Part shown: piece by piece, positions 1-8,100 of the stretch | How positions within the stretch are numbered: the first letter of the stretch is position 1 | Layout: each line of letters starts with the position of its first letter | Source: Azospirillum brasilense | GTDB lineage: Bacteria > Pseudomonadota > Alphaproteobacteria > Azospirillales > Azospirillaceae | Direction: 5' to 3' | Assembly: GCF_007827815.1 (NCBI RefSeq) | Contig: NZ_VITH01000009.1 | Location: 1-64,000, forward strand | Length of the DNA stretch: 64,000 nt | Translations under genes and position numbers: made by a program | The notes under the pieces: generated by a model | Database searches by the model: none | Told to the model about the DNA's origin: nothing | The model's input: the letters and a program-made list of their open reading frames with translations, nothing else

Positions 1-29
1 AGACGTGGGAGAGTAGGTCGCCGCCAGGT
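1..29 (+). rRNA. rrf: 5S ribosomal RNA, 3' end only
   Basis: The first 29 bases match the conserved 3' strand of alphaproteobacterial 5S rRNA (AGACGTGGGAGAGTAGGTC followed by GCCGCCAGGT). The rest of the gene, and presumably the 16S-23S part of an rRNA operon on the plus strand, lies before the window. A strong terminator follows about 80 bases later. No tRNA-fMet is visible between the two. Confidence 0.85.
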
Positions 30-109
30 CACCACGGCACACGCCAAACCAAAACGGACACGGACGGACACGGTTTCACACACGCTTGACAATCGGCTTC
101 ATGAACGAC

Positions 110-147
110 AAAGCCGGCGCTTTCCGAACGGAAAGCGCCGGCTTTTC
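110..147 (+). terminator. Strong Rho-independent terminator after the rRNA operon
   Basis: A perfect 16-bp stem (110-125 pairing with 130-145) closes a GAAC tetraloop and ends in a short T tract. It is placed to stop transcription from the rRNA operon on the plus strand. Its symmetry, with an A tract on the other side, means it could also serve the minus-strand gene that ends at 186. Confidence 0.85.
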
Positions 148-185
148 GTCGTGTCCGGCCGGGGGCGTTTCTGTCGCCCTGCGCC

Positions 186-812
186 TCAGCCGTAGAGGTC
201 GTTTCGCATCGCATGGTCGTAGTGCGCATCGATGGCCTCCGCGGCGGAGGCGTCCTGCCTGGTCATGGCGGCGAGCATCTGGCCGGGGGTTGGAAGCGCG
301 CTGCGCCCGATCCGCGATTCCGGAGCCCACAGCCTGGCCCGGTTCACCGCCTTGCCGCAGTGGAACAGCACCTCGTCCACGCTCACGACGATGGCCGTCT
401 TGGGAATTTTTGTCCCCTCGGCGAGGCCGGCGCGGAGATCCGCATCGTCCGAAACACGGCCGCGCCCATTGATCCGCATGAAGACGTCCAGGCCGGGGAA
501 CAGGAAGAGCATCGCCAAGCGGTCGTCCTCCAGCAGGTTGCGCATGGACTCGATCCGGTTGTTGCCAGGCCAGTCGGCGAAGGCGACGGTCTTGGCATCG
601 AGCATTCTGACGAATCCCGGCGGGCCGCCGCGCGGCGAGGCGTCCAGACCCGCAGCGCGACCGGTTGCAAGGCAGAAGAAGGTGGCCTTGGCGAGGTAAT
701 CGGCGTGGAAGGAGACCAACTCCGTCATGACCGCTTTCTGGACATGCTCCATGGGCGGGTCATAAAGCCGATCGAGGTCGGGCGTGGGGGAGGGGGGATT
801 CGGTGGGGGCAT
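186..812 (-). CDS. Pyridoxamine 5'-phosphate oxidase (PPOX) family flavoprotein
   Basis: This 208-residue protein has the split-barrel fold signature of PPOX-type FMN proteins: a 'FCLATGRAAGLDASPRGG' strand-turn, then 'FADWPGNNRIESMRNLLED' and a metal- or flavin-facing 'INGRGRV'. It resembles the subgroup annotated as the MSMEG_1061 family, which are putative FMN-dependent oxidoreductases of unknown substrate. ATG at 812 follows an AGGAG-type ribosome site. The gene is divergent from an AraC-type regulator 83 bases away, which makes that regulator a likely controller. The shared gap carries a small inverted repeat, GCTAT/ATAGC (863-884). The family call is fairly secure; the substrate is unknown. 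Confidence 0.75.
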   Translation of the reverse strand: MPPPNPPSPTPDLDRLYDPPMEHVQKAVMTELVSFHADYLAKATFFCLATGRAAGLDASPRGGPPGFVRMLDAKTVAFADWPGNNRIESMRNLLEDDRLAMLFLFPGLDVFMRINGRGRVSDDADLRAGLAEGTKIPKTAIVVSVDEVLFHCGKAVNRARLWAPESRIGRSALPTPGQMLAAMTRQDASAAEAIDAHYDHAMRNDLYG

Positions 813-895
813 GGCTTTCTCCTGTCGCGAGCAGTCTAGCGGGCGACCGAAGGCAGCGCTAAGCTATGGCGGCCATTCGATAGCGGGTTGACGCC

Positions 896-1663
896 ATGTC
901 CGAGGAGCGGTTCGCCTTCGCCGCGGGTGATGCGCGCGACCCGATCATCGTCGCCATCTACGAAACGCAGGCCGAACATCGCGCGCTGGGGCTGCACAGC
1001 CACCCGCGCGGCCAACTCTCCGGTCTGCGCCGTGGCCTGCTCACCATCGGCACGGAGACGGACACCTGGGTGGTTCCCGCCGAGCATGCGGTCTGGCTTC
1101 CGCCCCACCAGCCGCACCACGGCTACACCCACGGGGCCGTCGAGGGATGGAGCTGCTACATCGCGGAAGCCGCCTGCGCGACGCTGCCGTCCCGGCCTTG
1201 CATCATCAAGGTGTCCGGCCTGTTGCGCGAGGCGGTGATACGCGCCTCGGGATGGCAAGGGTGGGAGATGGACGAGGCGCAATGGCGCCTTGCCATGGTC
1301 CTCCTCGACGAACTCAGGGCGTCGCCCATCGACCCCTTCACCCTGCCCATGCCACGCGACCCGCGCCTTCTGCGGATCGCCCGGGCCTTGCTCGACGATC
1401 CCGGGGATCGGCGCGGCATGGACGCCTGGGCCTCCTGGGCGGGCGTGTCCGAGCGGACGCTGAGCCGCCGTTTCGTGGCGGAGACGGGGCACAGCTACAC
1501 CGCTTGGCGGCAGCGGGCGCGCTTGATGCGTGCGCTGGAGATGCTGGCCGAGGGCGCGCCGGTGACGACCGTGGCCATCGACCTCGGCTACGACAGCGTC
1601 AGCGCCTTCATCGCCTTGTTCAAGCGGACGCTGGGCGTGACGCCATCGGCCTATTTCGGCTGA
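896..1663 (+). CDS. AraC family transcriptional regulator with N-terminal cupin
   Basis: This 255-residue protein has an N-terminal cupin-like sensor ('GLHSHPRGQLSGLRRGLLTI', 'AVWLPPHQPHHGYTHG'). The C-terminal pair of helix-turn-helix motifs of AraC/XylS proteins follows ('GVSERTLSRRFVAETGHSY' and 'VAIDLGYDSVSAFIALFKRTLGVTPSAYF'). The size and domain order are typical of single-gene local regulators that bind a small ligand in the cupin. It is transcribed away from the PPOX gene at 186-812 and probably controls that gene and itself. The ligand is not predictable. Confidence 0.88.
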   Translation: MSEERFAFAAGDARDPIIVAIYETQAEHRALGLHSHPRGQLSGLRRGLLTIGTETDTWVVPAEHAVWLPPHQPHHGYTHGAVEGWSCYIAEAACATLPSRPCIIKVSGLLREAVIRASGWQGWEMDEAQWRLAMVLLDELRASPIDPFTLPMPRDPRLLRIARALLDDPGDRRGMDAWASWAGVSERTLSRRFVAETGHSYTAWRQRARLMRALEMLAEGAPVTTVAIDLGYDSVSAFIALFKRTLGVTPSAYFG

Positions 1664-1708
1664 GCGGGACAGGGAGGGGTTGGTCCCGAACGACGCCTGA
1701 AACGACGA

Positions 1709-1735
1709 GGGGCCGCTTGCTGAACAAGCGGCCCC
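1709..1735 (-). terminator. Hairpin terminator between araC-type gene and tRNA operon
   Basis: A perfect 11-bp GC-rich stem (1709-1719 with 1725-1735) closes a 5-base loop. On the minus strand it is followed by TCGTCGTTT. It sits 25 bases beyond the 3' end of the tRNA operon and 46 bases beyond the AraC gene, so it may end transcription from both sides. The T tract is weak. Confidence 0.55.
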
Positions 1736-1760
1736 CGCAGACACTGTCGTGCCCCGAAAC

Positions 1761-1835
1761 TGGAGCGGGCGAAGGGATTCGAACCCTCGACCCCAACCTT
1801 GGCAAGGTTGTGCTCTACCCCTGAGCTACGCCCGC
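1761..1835 (-). tRNA. tRNA-Gly (anticodon GCC)
   Basis: Read on the minus strand, the 75-base element folds as a cloverleaf with acceptor stem GCGGGCG/CGCCCGC, D-arm GCTCAGGGGTAGAGC and T-loop GGTTCGAATCC. The 3' CCA is encoded. The anticodon loop TTGCCAA gives GCC, which reads GGC/GGT glycine codons. It is the last member of a three-tRNA operon. Confidence 0.95.
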
Positions 1836-1839
1836 AATG

Positions 1840-1916
<77 letters not shown>

Positions 1917-1920
1917 AATA

Positions 1921-1996
1921 TGGCTCCGGATGCTGGACTCGAACCAGCGACACGCGGATTAACAGTCCGCTGCTCTACCGACTGAGCTAATCCGGA
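1921..1996 (-). tRNA. tRNA-Asn (anticodon GTT)
   Basis: This 76-base minus-strand cloverleaf has acceptor stem TCCGGAT/ATCCGGA, D-arm GCTCAGTCGGTAGAGC and T-arm CTGGTTCGAGTCCAG. The 3' CCA is encoded. The anticodon loop CTGTTAA gives GTT for asparagine. It is the first tRNA of the operon, with a promoter starting 12 bases upstream of its 5' end. Confidence 0.95.
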
Positions 1997-2007
1997 ACGG
2001 AGGCCGG

Positions 2008-2036
2008 CTTATACGGGTCCCAGCGGCGCAGCGCAA
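2008..2036 (-). promoter_or_regulatory. Sigma-70 type promoter of the Asn-Asp-Gly tRNA operon
   Basis: On the minus strand, a -35 element TTGCGC (2031-2036) and a -10 element TATAAG (2008-2013) are separated by exactly 17 bases. They lie just upstream of the 5' end of tRNA-Asn at 1996. The expected start of transcription falls near 2001, leaving almost no leader, as is usual for tRNA operons. Confidence 0.7.
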
Positions 2037-2078
2037 GCAGGAACTTCACCGGGCGGCGAAGTTTTTTGCGTCCCCCTC

Positions 2079-2453
2079 TCAGGCGACCCCGAGCAGGCTC
2101 TGCACCGCCCGGACGATGCTGTCCTCGGAGAAGGGCTTCTGGACGACGGAGAGCTGGCCCGGCTCCTCCTTGGGCAGGTTGTCGCTGTAGCCGGTGGTGA
2201 CCAGGATGGGCAGCTCGGGGCGCTGCTCCTGCATGCGGGCGATCAGGCTGGTGCCGTCGAAGTGCGGCATGCGCAGGTCGGTGATCAGGATGTCGGCGGG
2301 ATCGTTCTGGTCGATCTTGAAGGCATCGAACCCGTTGCGCCCGATGGTCACGCGGAAGCCGCGTTCCTCCAGGGTTTCGGCAATGGTGACCGCGACGACG
2401 GGGTCATCCTCGGCAACGATCACATGAAAGGTCTGGGGGAAGGTCTGGGACAT
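2079..2453 (-). CDS. Stand-alone CheY-like response regulator receiver
   Basis: The 124-residue product is a single receiver domain. It has the acidic pair 'AEDDP' near residue 15, the phospho-acceptor Asp59 in 'LITDLRMPHFDG', the switch Thr in 'ILVTTGYSD' and the conserved Lys in 'VVQKPFSED'. There is no output domain. The chosen start is the ATG at 2453; an in-frame upstream ATG at 2477 would add 8 unconserved residues. It lies 154 bases downstream of tadG on the same strand. It could act with the pilus locus or with one of the hybrid kinases, but no partner is shown by the sequence. Confidence 0.85.
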   Translation of the reverse strand: MSQTFPQTFHVIVAEDDPVVAVTIAETLEERGFRVTIGRNGFDAFKIDQNDPADILITDLRMPHFDGTSLIARMQEQRPELPILVTTGYSDNLPKEEPGQLSVVQKPFSEDSIVRAVQSLLGVA

Positions 2454-2607
2454 GACGGGCGGGCCTCTTGTCTGCACGGTCCTGAGTCCTGTAGCCCATC
2501 GGGCGGCAGCGGACCAATGCGCAATAGGTCATAAACCGCTGTCTCCGCCATACCGCCCACGGCCATGGTGCCGGCCGTTCAGCGTCCCCCATTCATCGGC
2601 ATCCCGG

Positions 2608-4065
2608 TCATTGGATGATCCGCAGGTTGCTGAGCTGGCCGGCGATGGTGCGGAACACCGCCTGCAGGTCGGCCGGCGTCGGGCTGTCGAAATAATGGTT
2701 CGGGCCGGGCGAGGCGCAGCTTTCGTAGAGGGTGCGGGTGGCGCTGCTGGCGCTGTCGCCGACGGTGATGGTGAAGAGGGTGATCCCCGCCGCCTTCATG
2801 TTGCTGCACAGTGTCAGCATGCGGTTGTTGATCGCCGTCGTCACCTGATTGGTGTCGGTGGTGCCCAGCAGCCCGTCGCTGAGGCGCTGGTAGCTGGTGT
2901 AGTCGCCCTGCGGCTTGTACTTGAACCATTCGTTGTTGCCGTCGGTCAGCAGGACGACCGCCTTGGACATGTCGGGCATGCCGTAATCGAGCGGCAGCGT
3001 GTCCGGCGTCGTGCCGCCCCACAAGCCGCGCCACTTCGGCGACAGGGTGAACCATCCCGCCTGCAGCCCCTGGTTCGCCATGGTGCCGCCGCGGTTCACC
3101 GGCTTCAGCCCGGCGATCTTGGCGAGCAGCGCCGAGCGGTCGTTGGTCAGCGCCATGATCGGCGGCGGGCAGCCGAGATTCGGTCCGGCCATGTCGTTGG
3201 TCTGGCGGTAGGTGCCGTCGTCGGTGATGGTGTTCGGGGTCCAGGGGTTGTCGTTGTTGGTCCCGTTGTACTGGTTGTTCGGGTACCAAAAGGGCTTGAA
3301 GGGAGCGGAGGCCGGCGGGGTATCGGTCTGGTCCTGCGGCTGGGTGCGCGCCAGGACGCAGCCGCGCCAGCCCTGGGAGGCCCATTTGGTGGCGTCGTAG
3401 CTGCCCGCCGCCAGCCAGTTGGTTCGGGTCTTGCCGATGTTGACCTCCGCCGCGTAGGGGGCGATGGAGACCCACAGATTCTTCGGCGGCGTGCTGCCCG
3501 GCCCGAACAGGATGTTGACGAGGTCGGTGGCGGCGCTGCGCAACTCCCCGATGCGGTTGTTGGTCGCCATGGAGCCGGTGACGTCGAGCACCAGCGCCAG
3601 TTCCAGCCCGGCGTTGGCGCGCTGCACCTGATTGGTGACGGAGATGGTCAGCTCGTTCACCTGCAGGACCCGCAGGAAGGTCGTCGGCAGGGTGGCGGTG
3701 ACCGACACGCCGACGCGCTGGTTCGTCTGGTCCAGGGTCACCGCCGGGGTGCCGATGGCCGCCCCCAGGAAGCCCGGCGGCAGGTTGGCCGCGACGAACA
3801 TGGCGATGTCGCTCTGCGCGTCCGCCGTGGAGTTCAGCATCTTGCCGGCGGCCAGCGCCCCGGCGTCGATGGCGGTCTGAAGCCGCGACTGCACGAGGAA
3901 GGCCCGCCCGTAATCCACCGCCAGCCCGACCATGCCCAGCAGGGGCACCGCGGCGGCGGCGAACATCAGCGCGGTGGCGCCCCGGCGGTCCCGCGTCACC
4001 GTGCCCAGAGAGATGGCGCCCAGTGAGGCGAGCAGGCGGGCGGCGGTCAGGAGGCGTGTTCTCAT
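2608..4065 (-). CDS. tadG: TadG-like pilus assembly protein with von Willebrand factor A domain
   Basis: This 485-residue protein is a pseudopilin-like membrane protein. 'RDRRGATALMFAAAAVP' around residues 25-41 matches the TadE/TadG N-terminal motif and leads into one membrane helix (about 31-53). A large extracytoplasmic domain follows. From about residue 155 there is a vWA fold with a MIDAS loop D161-V-T-G-S165, where Thr replaces the usual first Ser. Later 'LLTDGNNEW' matches the vWA 'DG' strand. The start is taken at 4065 because its ATG overlaps the stop of the upstream gene by four bases (ATGA). It is the last gene of the Tad operon. TadG proteins are linked to pilus anchoring or surface adhesion. 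Confidence 0.88.
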   Translation of the reverse strand: MRTRLLTAARLLASLGAISLGTVTRDRRGATALMFAAAAVPLLGMVGLAVDYGRAFLVQSRLQTAIDAGALAAGKMLNSTADAQSDIAMFVAANLPPGFLGAAIGTPAVTLDQTNQRVGVSVTATLPTTFLRVLQVNELTISVTNQVQRANAGLELALVLDVTGSMATNNRIGELRSAATDLVNILFGPGSTPPKNLWVSIAPYAAEVNIGKTRTNWLAAGSYDATKWASQGWRGCVLARTQPQDQTDTPPASAPFKPFWYPNNQYNGTNNDNPWTPNTITDDGTYRQTNDMAGPNLGCPPPIMALTNDRSALLAKIAGLKPVNRGGTMANQGLQAGWFTLSPKWRGLWGGTTPDTLPLDYGMPDMSKAVVLLTDGNNEWFKYKPQGDYTSYQRLSDGLLGTTDTNQVTTAINNRMLTLCSNMKAAGITLFTITVGDSASSATRTLYESCASPGPNHYFDSPTPADLQAVFRTIAGQLSNLRIIQ

Positions 4066-4670
4066 GGCCCGGTCTCCAGCGTGGTGAGCGTGCCGAGCCG
4101 GGGCTGGTAGACGGCGCTGGCGTAGAGCGTCGTGGAGGTCCCGGCGTCGCCGAGCCACGGTCCGCTCAGCAGATAGGGGGTGAAGCGGTAGAACAGCTCG
4201 GTGAAGATGGCGTTGTCGCCGGGCCGCTGGGTGAAGCCGGGCGGCAGCGTGGCCGCCCCGCCCGCGGCGCCGTAGTGGCTGATGGCGGAGCCGGTGCCGG
4301 CCCGTTCCTGCCACATCACCCGCGATCCCTGGCCCATGTTGGCGACCGAGGTGACGATCACCTGACCGCCGGCCATCAGGTCCAGCGGCTGGGCGACCTC
4401 CGTCGCGGCGAGGAACAGCACGCCGACCTCGTTCCCCTTCACCACGGTCATGCCGGCGCGCAGCTTGTCGAACTGGGTGGCGATGTCGCTGACGTTGGCG
4501 GCGGTGCGGTTCAGGGTCAGGGTGATGCTGACGTAGCGCACCACGTCCACCGTGGCGGTGACCAGCAGCAGAAGGACCGGCGCCAGCAGCGCCATCTCCA
4601 GCGCCGCGACGCCGCGGCGGTCGCGTGGCAGGGGCCGGCGCCGGGATTTCGGGACCTGTGTCTCCATCAT
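4062..4670 (-). CDS. TadE/TadG-like minor pilin, probable TadF
   Basis: This 202-residue protein begins with a basic stretch followed by 'DRRGVAALEMALLAPVLLLLVTATVDVV', the TadE-like signature of a pseudopilin leader and membrane helix. The rest (about 170 residues) is a predicted extracytoplasmic domain without known motifs. The position between tadE and tadG is where TadF is usually found. ATG at 4670 was chosen; the upstream gene ends at 4676. The gene overlaps tadG by 4 bases, so the two are translationally coupled. Confidence 0.8.
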   Translation of the reverse strand: MMETQVPKSRRRPLPRDRRGVAALEMALLAPVLLLLVTATVDVVRYVSITLTLNRTAANVSDIATQFDKLRAGMTVVKGNEVGVLFLAATEVAQPLDLMAGGQVIVTSVANMGQGSRVMWQERAGTGSAISHYGAAGGAATLPPGFTQRPGDNAIFTELFYRFTPYLLSGPWLGDAGTSTTLYASAVYQPRLGTLTTLETGP

Positions 4671-4675
4671 GACGG

Positions 4676-5245
4676 TCACTCCCCCACCATGAAGGGTTCG
4701 TTGCGCACGGCCAGCCGGGCCTCGTGGATCAGCTCCGCCCGTCCCAGGACCGTGGCGCCCAGCCCGGTCAGCACCGGCTGGGTGTAGCGCAGCGTGTAGA
4801 CGACCACCTGCCCGCTGCCGCCCAGCGCCGTCCCGGTCTGATTGGCGTCCCAGTCGGTGGAGCCGCAATTCAGGTCGGTGAGCGAGGTGGAGGGCGGAAC
4901 CCCGCCGTTGATCTGGCCCAGCGTGGTGAAGGAGGCGTAGCTGTGGCTGCGCACCGACAGGCGGCTCTGGTCGAGCACCCGGCTGGTCAAGCGGTACACC
5001 GTGTCGCAGACCTGGGCGCGGCGGTCGGTGAAGCCGGTCGCCAGCTCTCCGGTGAAGCCGCTGCGGGCGGCGGCGCGGGCGGCGTGGTTGAGCAGGCCGT
5101 CCACGGTCAGCGAGTAGGACACCTCGGCCAGCGCGATCATGCCGGCGATCAGCGCCGGGGAGACGATCGCCAACTCCAGCGTGGTCAGGCCCCGGCGGTC
5201 ACGCAGGGGGCGAAGGAAGGGGCGGCTGCGGCGGGCGCTGCGCAT
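4676..5245 (-). CDS. tadE: TadE-like pseudopilin
   Basis: The 189-residue protein has an arginine-rich N-terminus and then 'RDRRGLTTLELAIVSPALIAGMIALAEVSYSL', the TadE pseudopilin motif (Gly before the hydrophobic helix, Glu a few residues later). Members of the family are processed by the same peptidase as the Flp pilin and are needed for pilus assembly. The C-terminal domain contains two cysteines ('AQVCDTV' and 'DLNCGS') that could form a disulphide outside the membrane. It sits between tadD and the TadF-like gene on the same strand. Confidence 0.85.
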   Translation of the reverse strand: MRSARRSRPFLRPLRDRRGLTTLELAIVSPALIAGMIALAEVSYSLTVDGLLNHAARAAARSGFTGELATGFTDRRAQVCDTVYRLTSRVLDQSRLSVRSHSYASFTTLGQINGGVPPSTSLTDLNCGSTDWDANQTGTALGGSGQVVVYTLRYTQPVLTGLGATVLGRAELIHEARLAVRNEPFMVGE

Positions 5246-5254
5246 GGGGCCGCC

Positions 5255-6103
5255 TCACGGTTTGAAGGCGACGAACTGGCGCGCCGTCTCGTAGAAGGCC
5301 AGGTTCGAGCGGACGTTGGCGTCGTCGAGGTCGAGCCGGGCCACGCGGGCCGCCGCCTCCCGATCGCCTTTCAGCCCGTAGGCCAGCGCGAGGTTCTGGC
5401 GCACGCGGGGAGAGTCGACCCCGCCTTGCACGAGGCCTTCGAGGATCGCCACGCCCTCCGCGCTGCCGTTCAGCGCCAGCGACAGGCCGAGGTTGGCCAT
5501 GGCCGTGGCGTTGTTCGGTTCGGCCTTCAGCACGTGGCGGTATTCGCCCTGGGCCTCCGCGTGCCGTCCGGCGAGGTCGAGGGCGACGCCGCGGTTCAGG
5601 CGGGCGCGCAGGTCGTCGTCGTTGCGGCGGAGCAGGGCGTCGAAGCGGTTCAGCGCGTCGGCCGGCCGATTGGCGCGGACCAGCGCGCGGCCCAGCGCCG
5701 TCTGCACCTCCACATTGTCGGGTACGGCGGCGGCGGCCTTCTGAAGCTCGACCACCGCGTCGGCGGCGGAGCCGCTCTCCGACAGGGTTTCGCCCAGCCC
5801 GAGCAGGGCGCCGACATGGCCCGGCGCCTGATCCAGAACCGCCCGGTAGAAGCGGACCGCGGAGCCGGTGTTGCCGGCCTCCTGCGCGGCGCGGGCGAGG
5901 CGGAGCTGCACGCGCGCCTTGTCGTCCAGCGTGGCGTTGGCGGTCGGGCCGCTCTTCGACCCCACTGGTCCGCCGCCCGGCGCGCTGGCACAGGCGCTGA
6001 CCGACAGCAGCAGGAGGGCGGCGGCCGCGGCACGGCCCAGACCGGAGAGGCGCTTGCGGGTCGTACGCTGGCGGGACGGGAGGGGGGACGGGGTGGCGAT
6101 CAT
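5255..6103 (-). CDS. tadD: TadD-type TPR lipoprotein
   Basis: The 282-residue product starts with a basic N-terminus and a lipoprotein signal ending in a lipobox ('LLSVSAC'), so it should be an outer or inner membrane lipoprotein. At least five tetratricopeptide repeats follow, for example 'GNTGSAVRFYRAVLDQAPGH' and 'GRHAEAQGEYRHVLKAEPNN'. TadD is a pilotin-like factor in Tad secretion. The start at 6103 is set by the lipobox distance and by the four-base overlap with tadC. Confidence 0.87.
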   Translation of the reverse strand: MIATPSPLPSRQRTTRKRLSGLGRAAAAALLLLSVSACASAPGGGPVGSKSGPTANATLDDKARVQLRLARAAQEAGNTGSAVRFYRAVLDQAPGHVGALLGLGETLSESGSAADAVVELQKAAAAVPDNVEVQTALGRALVRANRPADALNRFDALLRRNDDDLRARLNRGVALDLAGRHAEAQGEYRHVLKAEPNNATAMANLGLSLALNGSAEGVAILEGLVQGGVDSPRVRQNLALAYGLKGDREAAARVARLDLDDANVRSNLAFYETARQFVAFKP

Positions 6104-7122
6104 GGCTGACCTCCCTTGGTCTGGCTGTGGGGCGGGTTCGAACGGGTTTGGCTGGAATGGGCTTGCTGGCTGCTGCCGGCGCTGTCGAAGCTGCGCGAGA
6201 CGTCGAGCATGGCGGGGCCGCCGACGACGATGAAGACGCAGGGCAGGATGAAGACCACCATGGGCAGGGTCAGCAGCACCGGGAGGCGGGCCGCCTTCTC
6301 CTCGAACCGGGCGAGGCGCTGGGCGCGCATCTCCCCGGCCAGGACGCGCAGCGCCTGAGCCAGCGGCGTGCCGTAGCGCATGGCCTGGATCAGCGTCGTC
6401 GCCATGCCGCGCACGCCCTCCATGTCCAGCCGGGCGGCCAAGTTGTTGAGGGCGCCGCCGCGGTCGGACAGCACGCGCATCTCCGCCGCGGTGGCCGACA
6501 GCTCGGCGCTCAGCGCCGGGTAGGCGGTCGCCACCTCGCGGGCCACACGGTCGACCGCCGCCTCCAGGCCGAGGCCGGCCTCGCCGCAGATCACCAGCAG
6601 GTCGAGCGCGTCGGGCAGGCCGTTGCGCACCTCCTCCAGGCGGCGGTCGCGCATCCGGCCCAGCGCCAGATCGGGCAGCCGCCAGCCGAGCAGGGCGCCG
6701 GCCACCACCTGCGCCGCCGCACCCGGCGCGCCGATCAGCGACGGCAGCAGGTCGCCGGCCGCCGCCGGGACCAGCGCCATCCCGGCGCCGATGCACAGCA
6801 GCTTGATGCCGAGCAGCGAATAGAGGTGGCCGGGCTGGGAGTAACCGGCGGCGATCAGGCTCTTGCGCATCCGCTCCCGGTCGGCCGACCCGATCAGCGG
6901 GGTGCGGGCCAGTCCGGCGCCGATCCGGCTCAGCAGGCTGCGGCGCTCGGTCTCCGGCAGGGCGGCGGGCGCGGTTCCGGCGCGCAGCCGCTCCAGCCGG
7001 GCCAGCAACCGCTCGCGCAGCACGCAGGAGCGCAGCCCGGCCACACCGGTCAGGATCATCAGAACGCCGAAGCCGAGAAGGACCGGCGGCGGGATCAGGC
7101 CGCCCATCACGCCGCCGCTCAT
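6100..7122 (-). CDS. tadC: Tad pilus inner-membrane platform protein TadC
   Basis: This 340-residue membrane protein carries the type II secretion GspF-like domain from about residue 170 ('PDALDLLVICGEAGLGLEAAVDRVA' and 'TTLIQAMRYGTPLAQALRVLAGEMR'). Several hydrophobic helices are present, including the C-terminal 'LPVLLTLPMVVFILPCVFIVV'. With TadB it forms the membrane platform that the TadA ATPase acts on. The start codon overlaps the stop of tadB (7119-7122), and its stop overlaps the start of tadD. Confidence 0.93.
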   Translation of the reverse strand: MSGGVMGGLIPPPVLLGFGVLMILTGVAGLRSCVLRERLLARLERLRAGTAPAALPETERRSLLSRIGAGLARTPLIGSADRERMRKSLIAAGYSQPGHLYSLLGIKLLCIGAGMALVPAAAGDLLPSLIGAPGAAAQVVAGALLGWRLPDLALGRMRDRRLEEVRNGLPDALDLLVICGEAGLGLEAAVDRVAREVATAYPALSAELSATAAEMRVLSDRGGALNNLAARLDMEGVRGMATTLIQAMRYGTPLAQALRVLAGEMRAQRLARFEEKAARLPVLLTLPMVVFILPCVFIVVGGPAMLDVSRSFDSAGSSQQAHSSQTRSNPPHSQTKGGQP

Positions 7123-8084
7123 GACAGGGTCCTCCGGATGAGGAGCTGCATGGAGCCGACGCCGACCAGCAGCAGCCCGCCGGCCACCGCCAGCATCGTC
7201 TGGCCGCTCGGCTCATCGATCAGCCGCCACGCGTAGTCGGGGTTCAGCATCGCCATGCCGCCGCCGGCCAGGAAGGGCAGGGCGGCCAGCACGGCGGCGG
7301 AGCTGCGCGCTTCCGAGGTCAGGGCGCGGGTGCGCATCTGCACGCGGCGGCGCTGGCGGATCATGTCGGCCAGATTCTCCAGCGGCTCCGTCAGGTTGCC
7401 GCCGGTTTCCCGCTGCAGCAGCAGGGTGACGACGAAGAAGCGGAACTCCGGCAGGCGGACGTTGGCCGCGGCGCGGGCCAGCACGGTTTCCAGGTCGATG
7501 CCCATGGCCGTCTCGTCGACGATGCGGCGGAACAGCGGGGCGATCGGCTCGGACAACTCGGTGCCGACCATGCGCAGGCTTTCCGAGACCGGGATGCCGG
7601 CACGGGTGGCGCGGACGACGAGGCTGATCGCATCGGGGAGCTGGTTCATCAGCGCCTCCAGCGTCTTGCGGCGGCTGGAAGCGAAGACGAGGCGCGGGGT
7701 GACCAGCAGGGCCACGGCGGCGGCGGTCGTGGCGCCCGCGTCGCCCATCACCGGCCCGCCCAGCCACCAGCACAGGCCGGCGGCGATCACGGCGTACAGA
7801 AGCGCCCGCCACAGCCGGATGCCCGGCGGCAGATAGACGGTCTGGCGCCGCGCGTAGAAGCGCGACATGCGCCGCTTCACCCGGTCGGCGAGGGTCAGGG
7901 CGCCGGCGCCGGTGATGTCGGGGCTGCCGTCCTCGACCACCGCCCTTGCCTCGGCCGAGAGGGCGGCCAGCCGGCGGCGCAGCGCCTTGCGGCGGCGGAA
8001 GGCGCGCAGGGTGGACAGGGCGAAGAGCAGCGTCCCGACGCCGAGGAGCAGGGTGGCGAGCTGGAGGGCCTGGATGCGGTCCAT
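7119..8084 (-). CDS. tadB: Tad pilus inner-membrane platform protein TadB
   Basis: This 321-residue protein has an N-terminal hydrophobic helix, a cytoplasmic basic region, two central helices and a GspF-type domain ('LPDAISLVVRATRAGIPVSESLRMVGTELSEP', 'RETGGNLTEPLENLADMIRQRR'). Two C-terminal helices end it. It is the paired partner of TadC. ATG at 8084 was chosen because the open frame further upstream has no family similarity and would overlap tadA. The gap to tadA is 16 bases. Confidence 0.92.
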   Translation of the reverse strand: MDRIQALQLATLLLGVGTLLFALSTLRAFRRRKALRRRLAALSAEARAVVEDGSPDITGAGALTLADRVKRRMSRFYARRQTVYLPPGIRLWRALLYAVIAAGLCWWLGGPVMGDAGATTAAAVALLVTPRLVFASSRRKTLEALMNQLPDAISLVVRATRAGIPVSESLRMVGTELSEPIAPLFRRIVDETAMGIDLETVLARAAANVRLPEFRFFVVTLLLQRETGGNLTEPLENLADMIRQRRRVQMRTRALTSEARSSAAVLAALPFLAGGGMAMLNPDYAWRLIDEPSGQTMLAVAGGLLLVGVGSMQLLIRRTLS

Positions 8085-8100
8085 CGCGTGTCCTTCCCCG

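Noticed and set aside
2042..2067. AACTTC/GAAGTT hairpin followed by a T run on the plus strand
   Set aside because: It points in the plus direction, where no plus-strand gene lies upstream within 380 bases apart from the AraC gene already followed by a hairpin; on the minus strand there is no T tract. Left out as an unassigned hairpin.
2452..4026. A 524-codon plus-strand frame opposite tadG
   Set aside because: tadG shows the TadE/vWA pattern and operon overlaps; the other frame has none.
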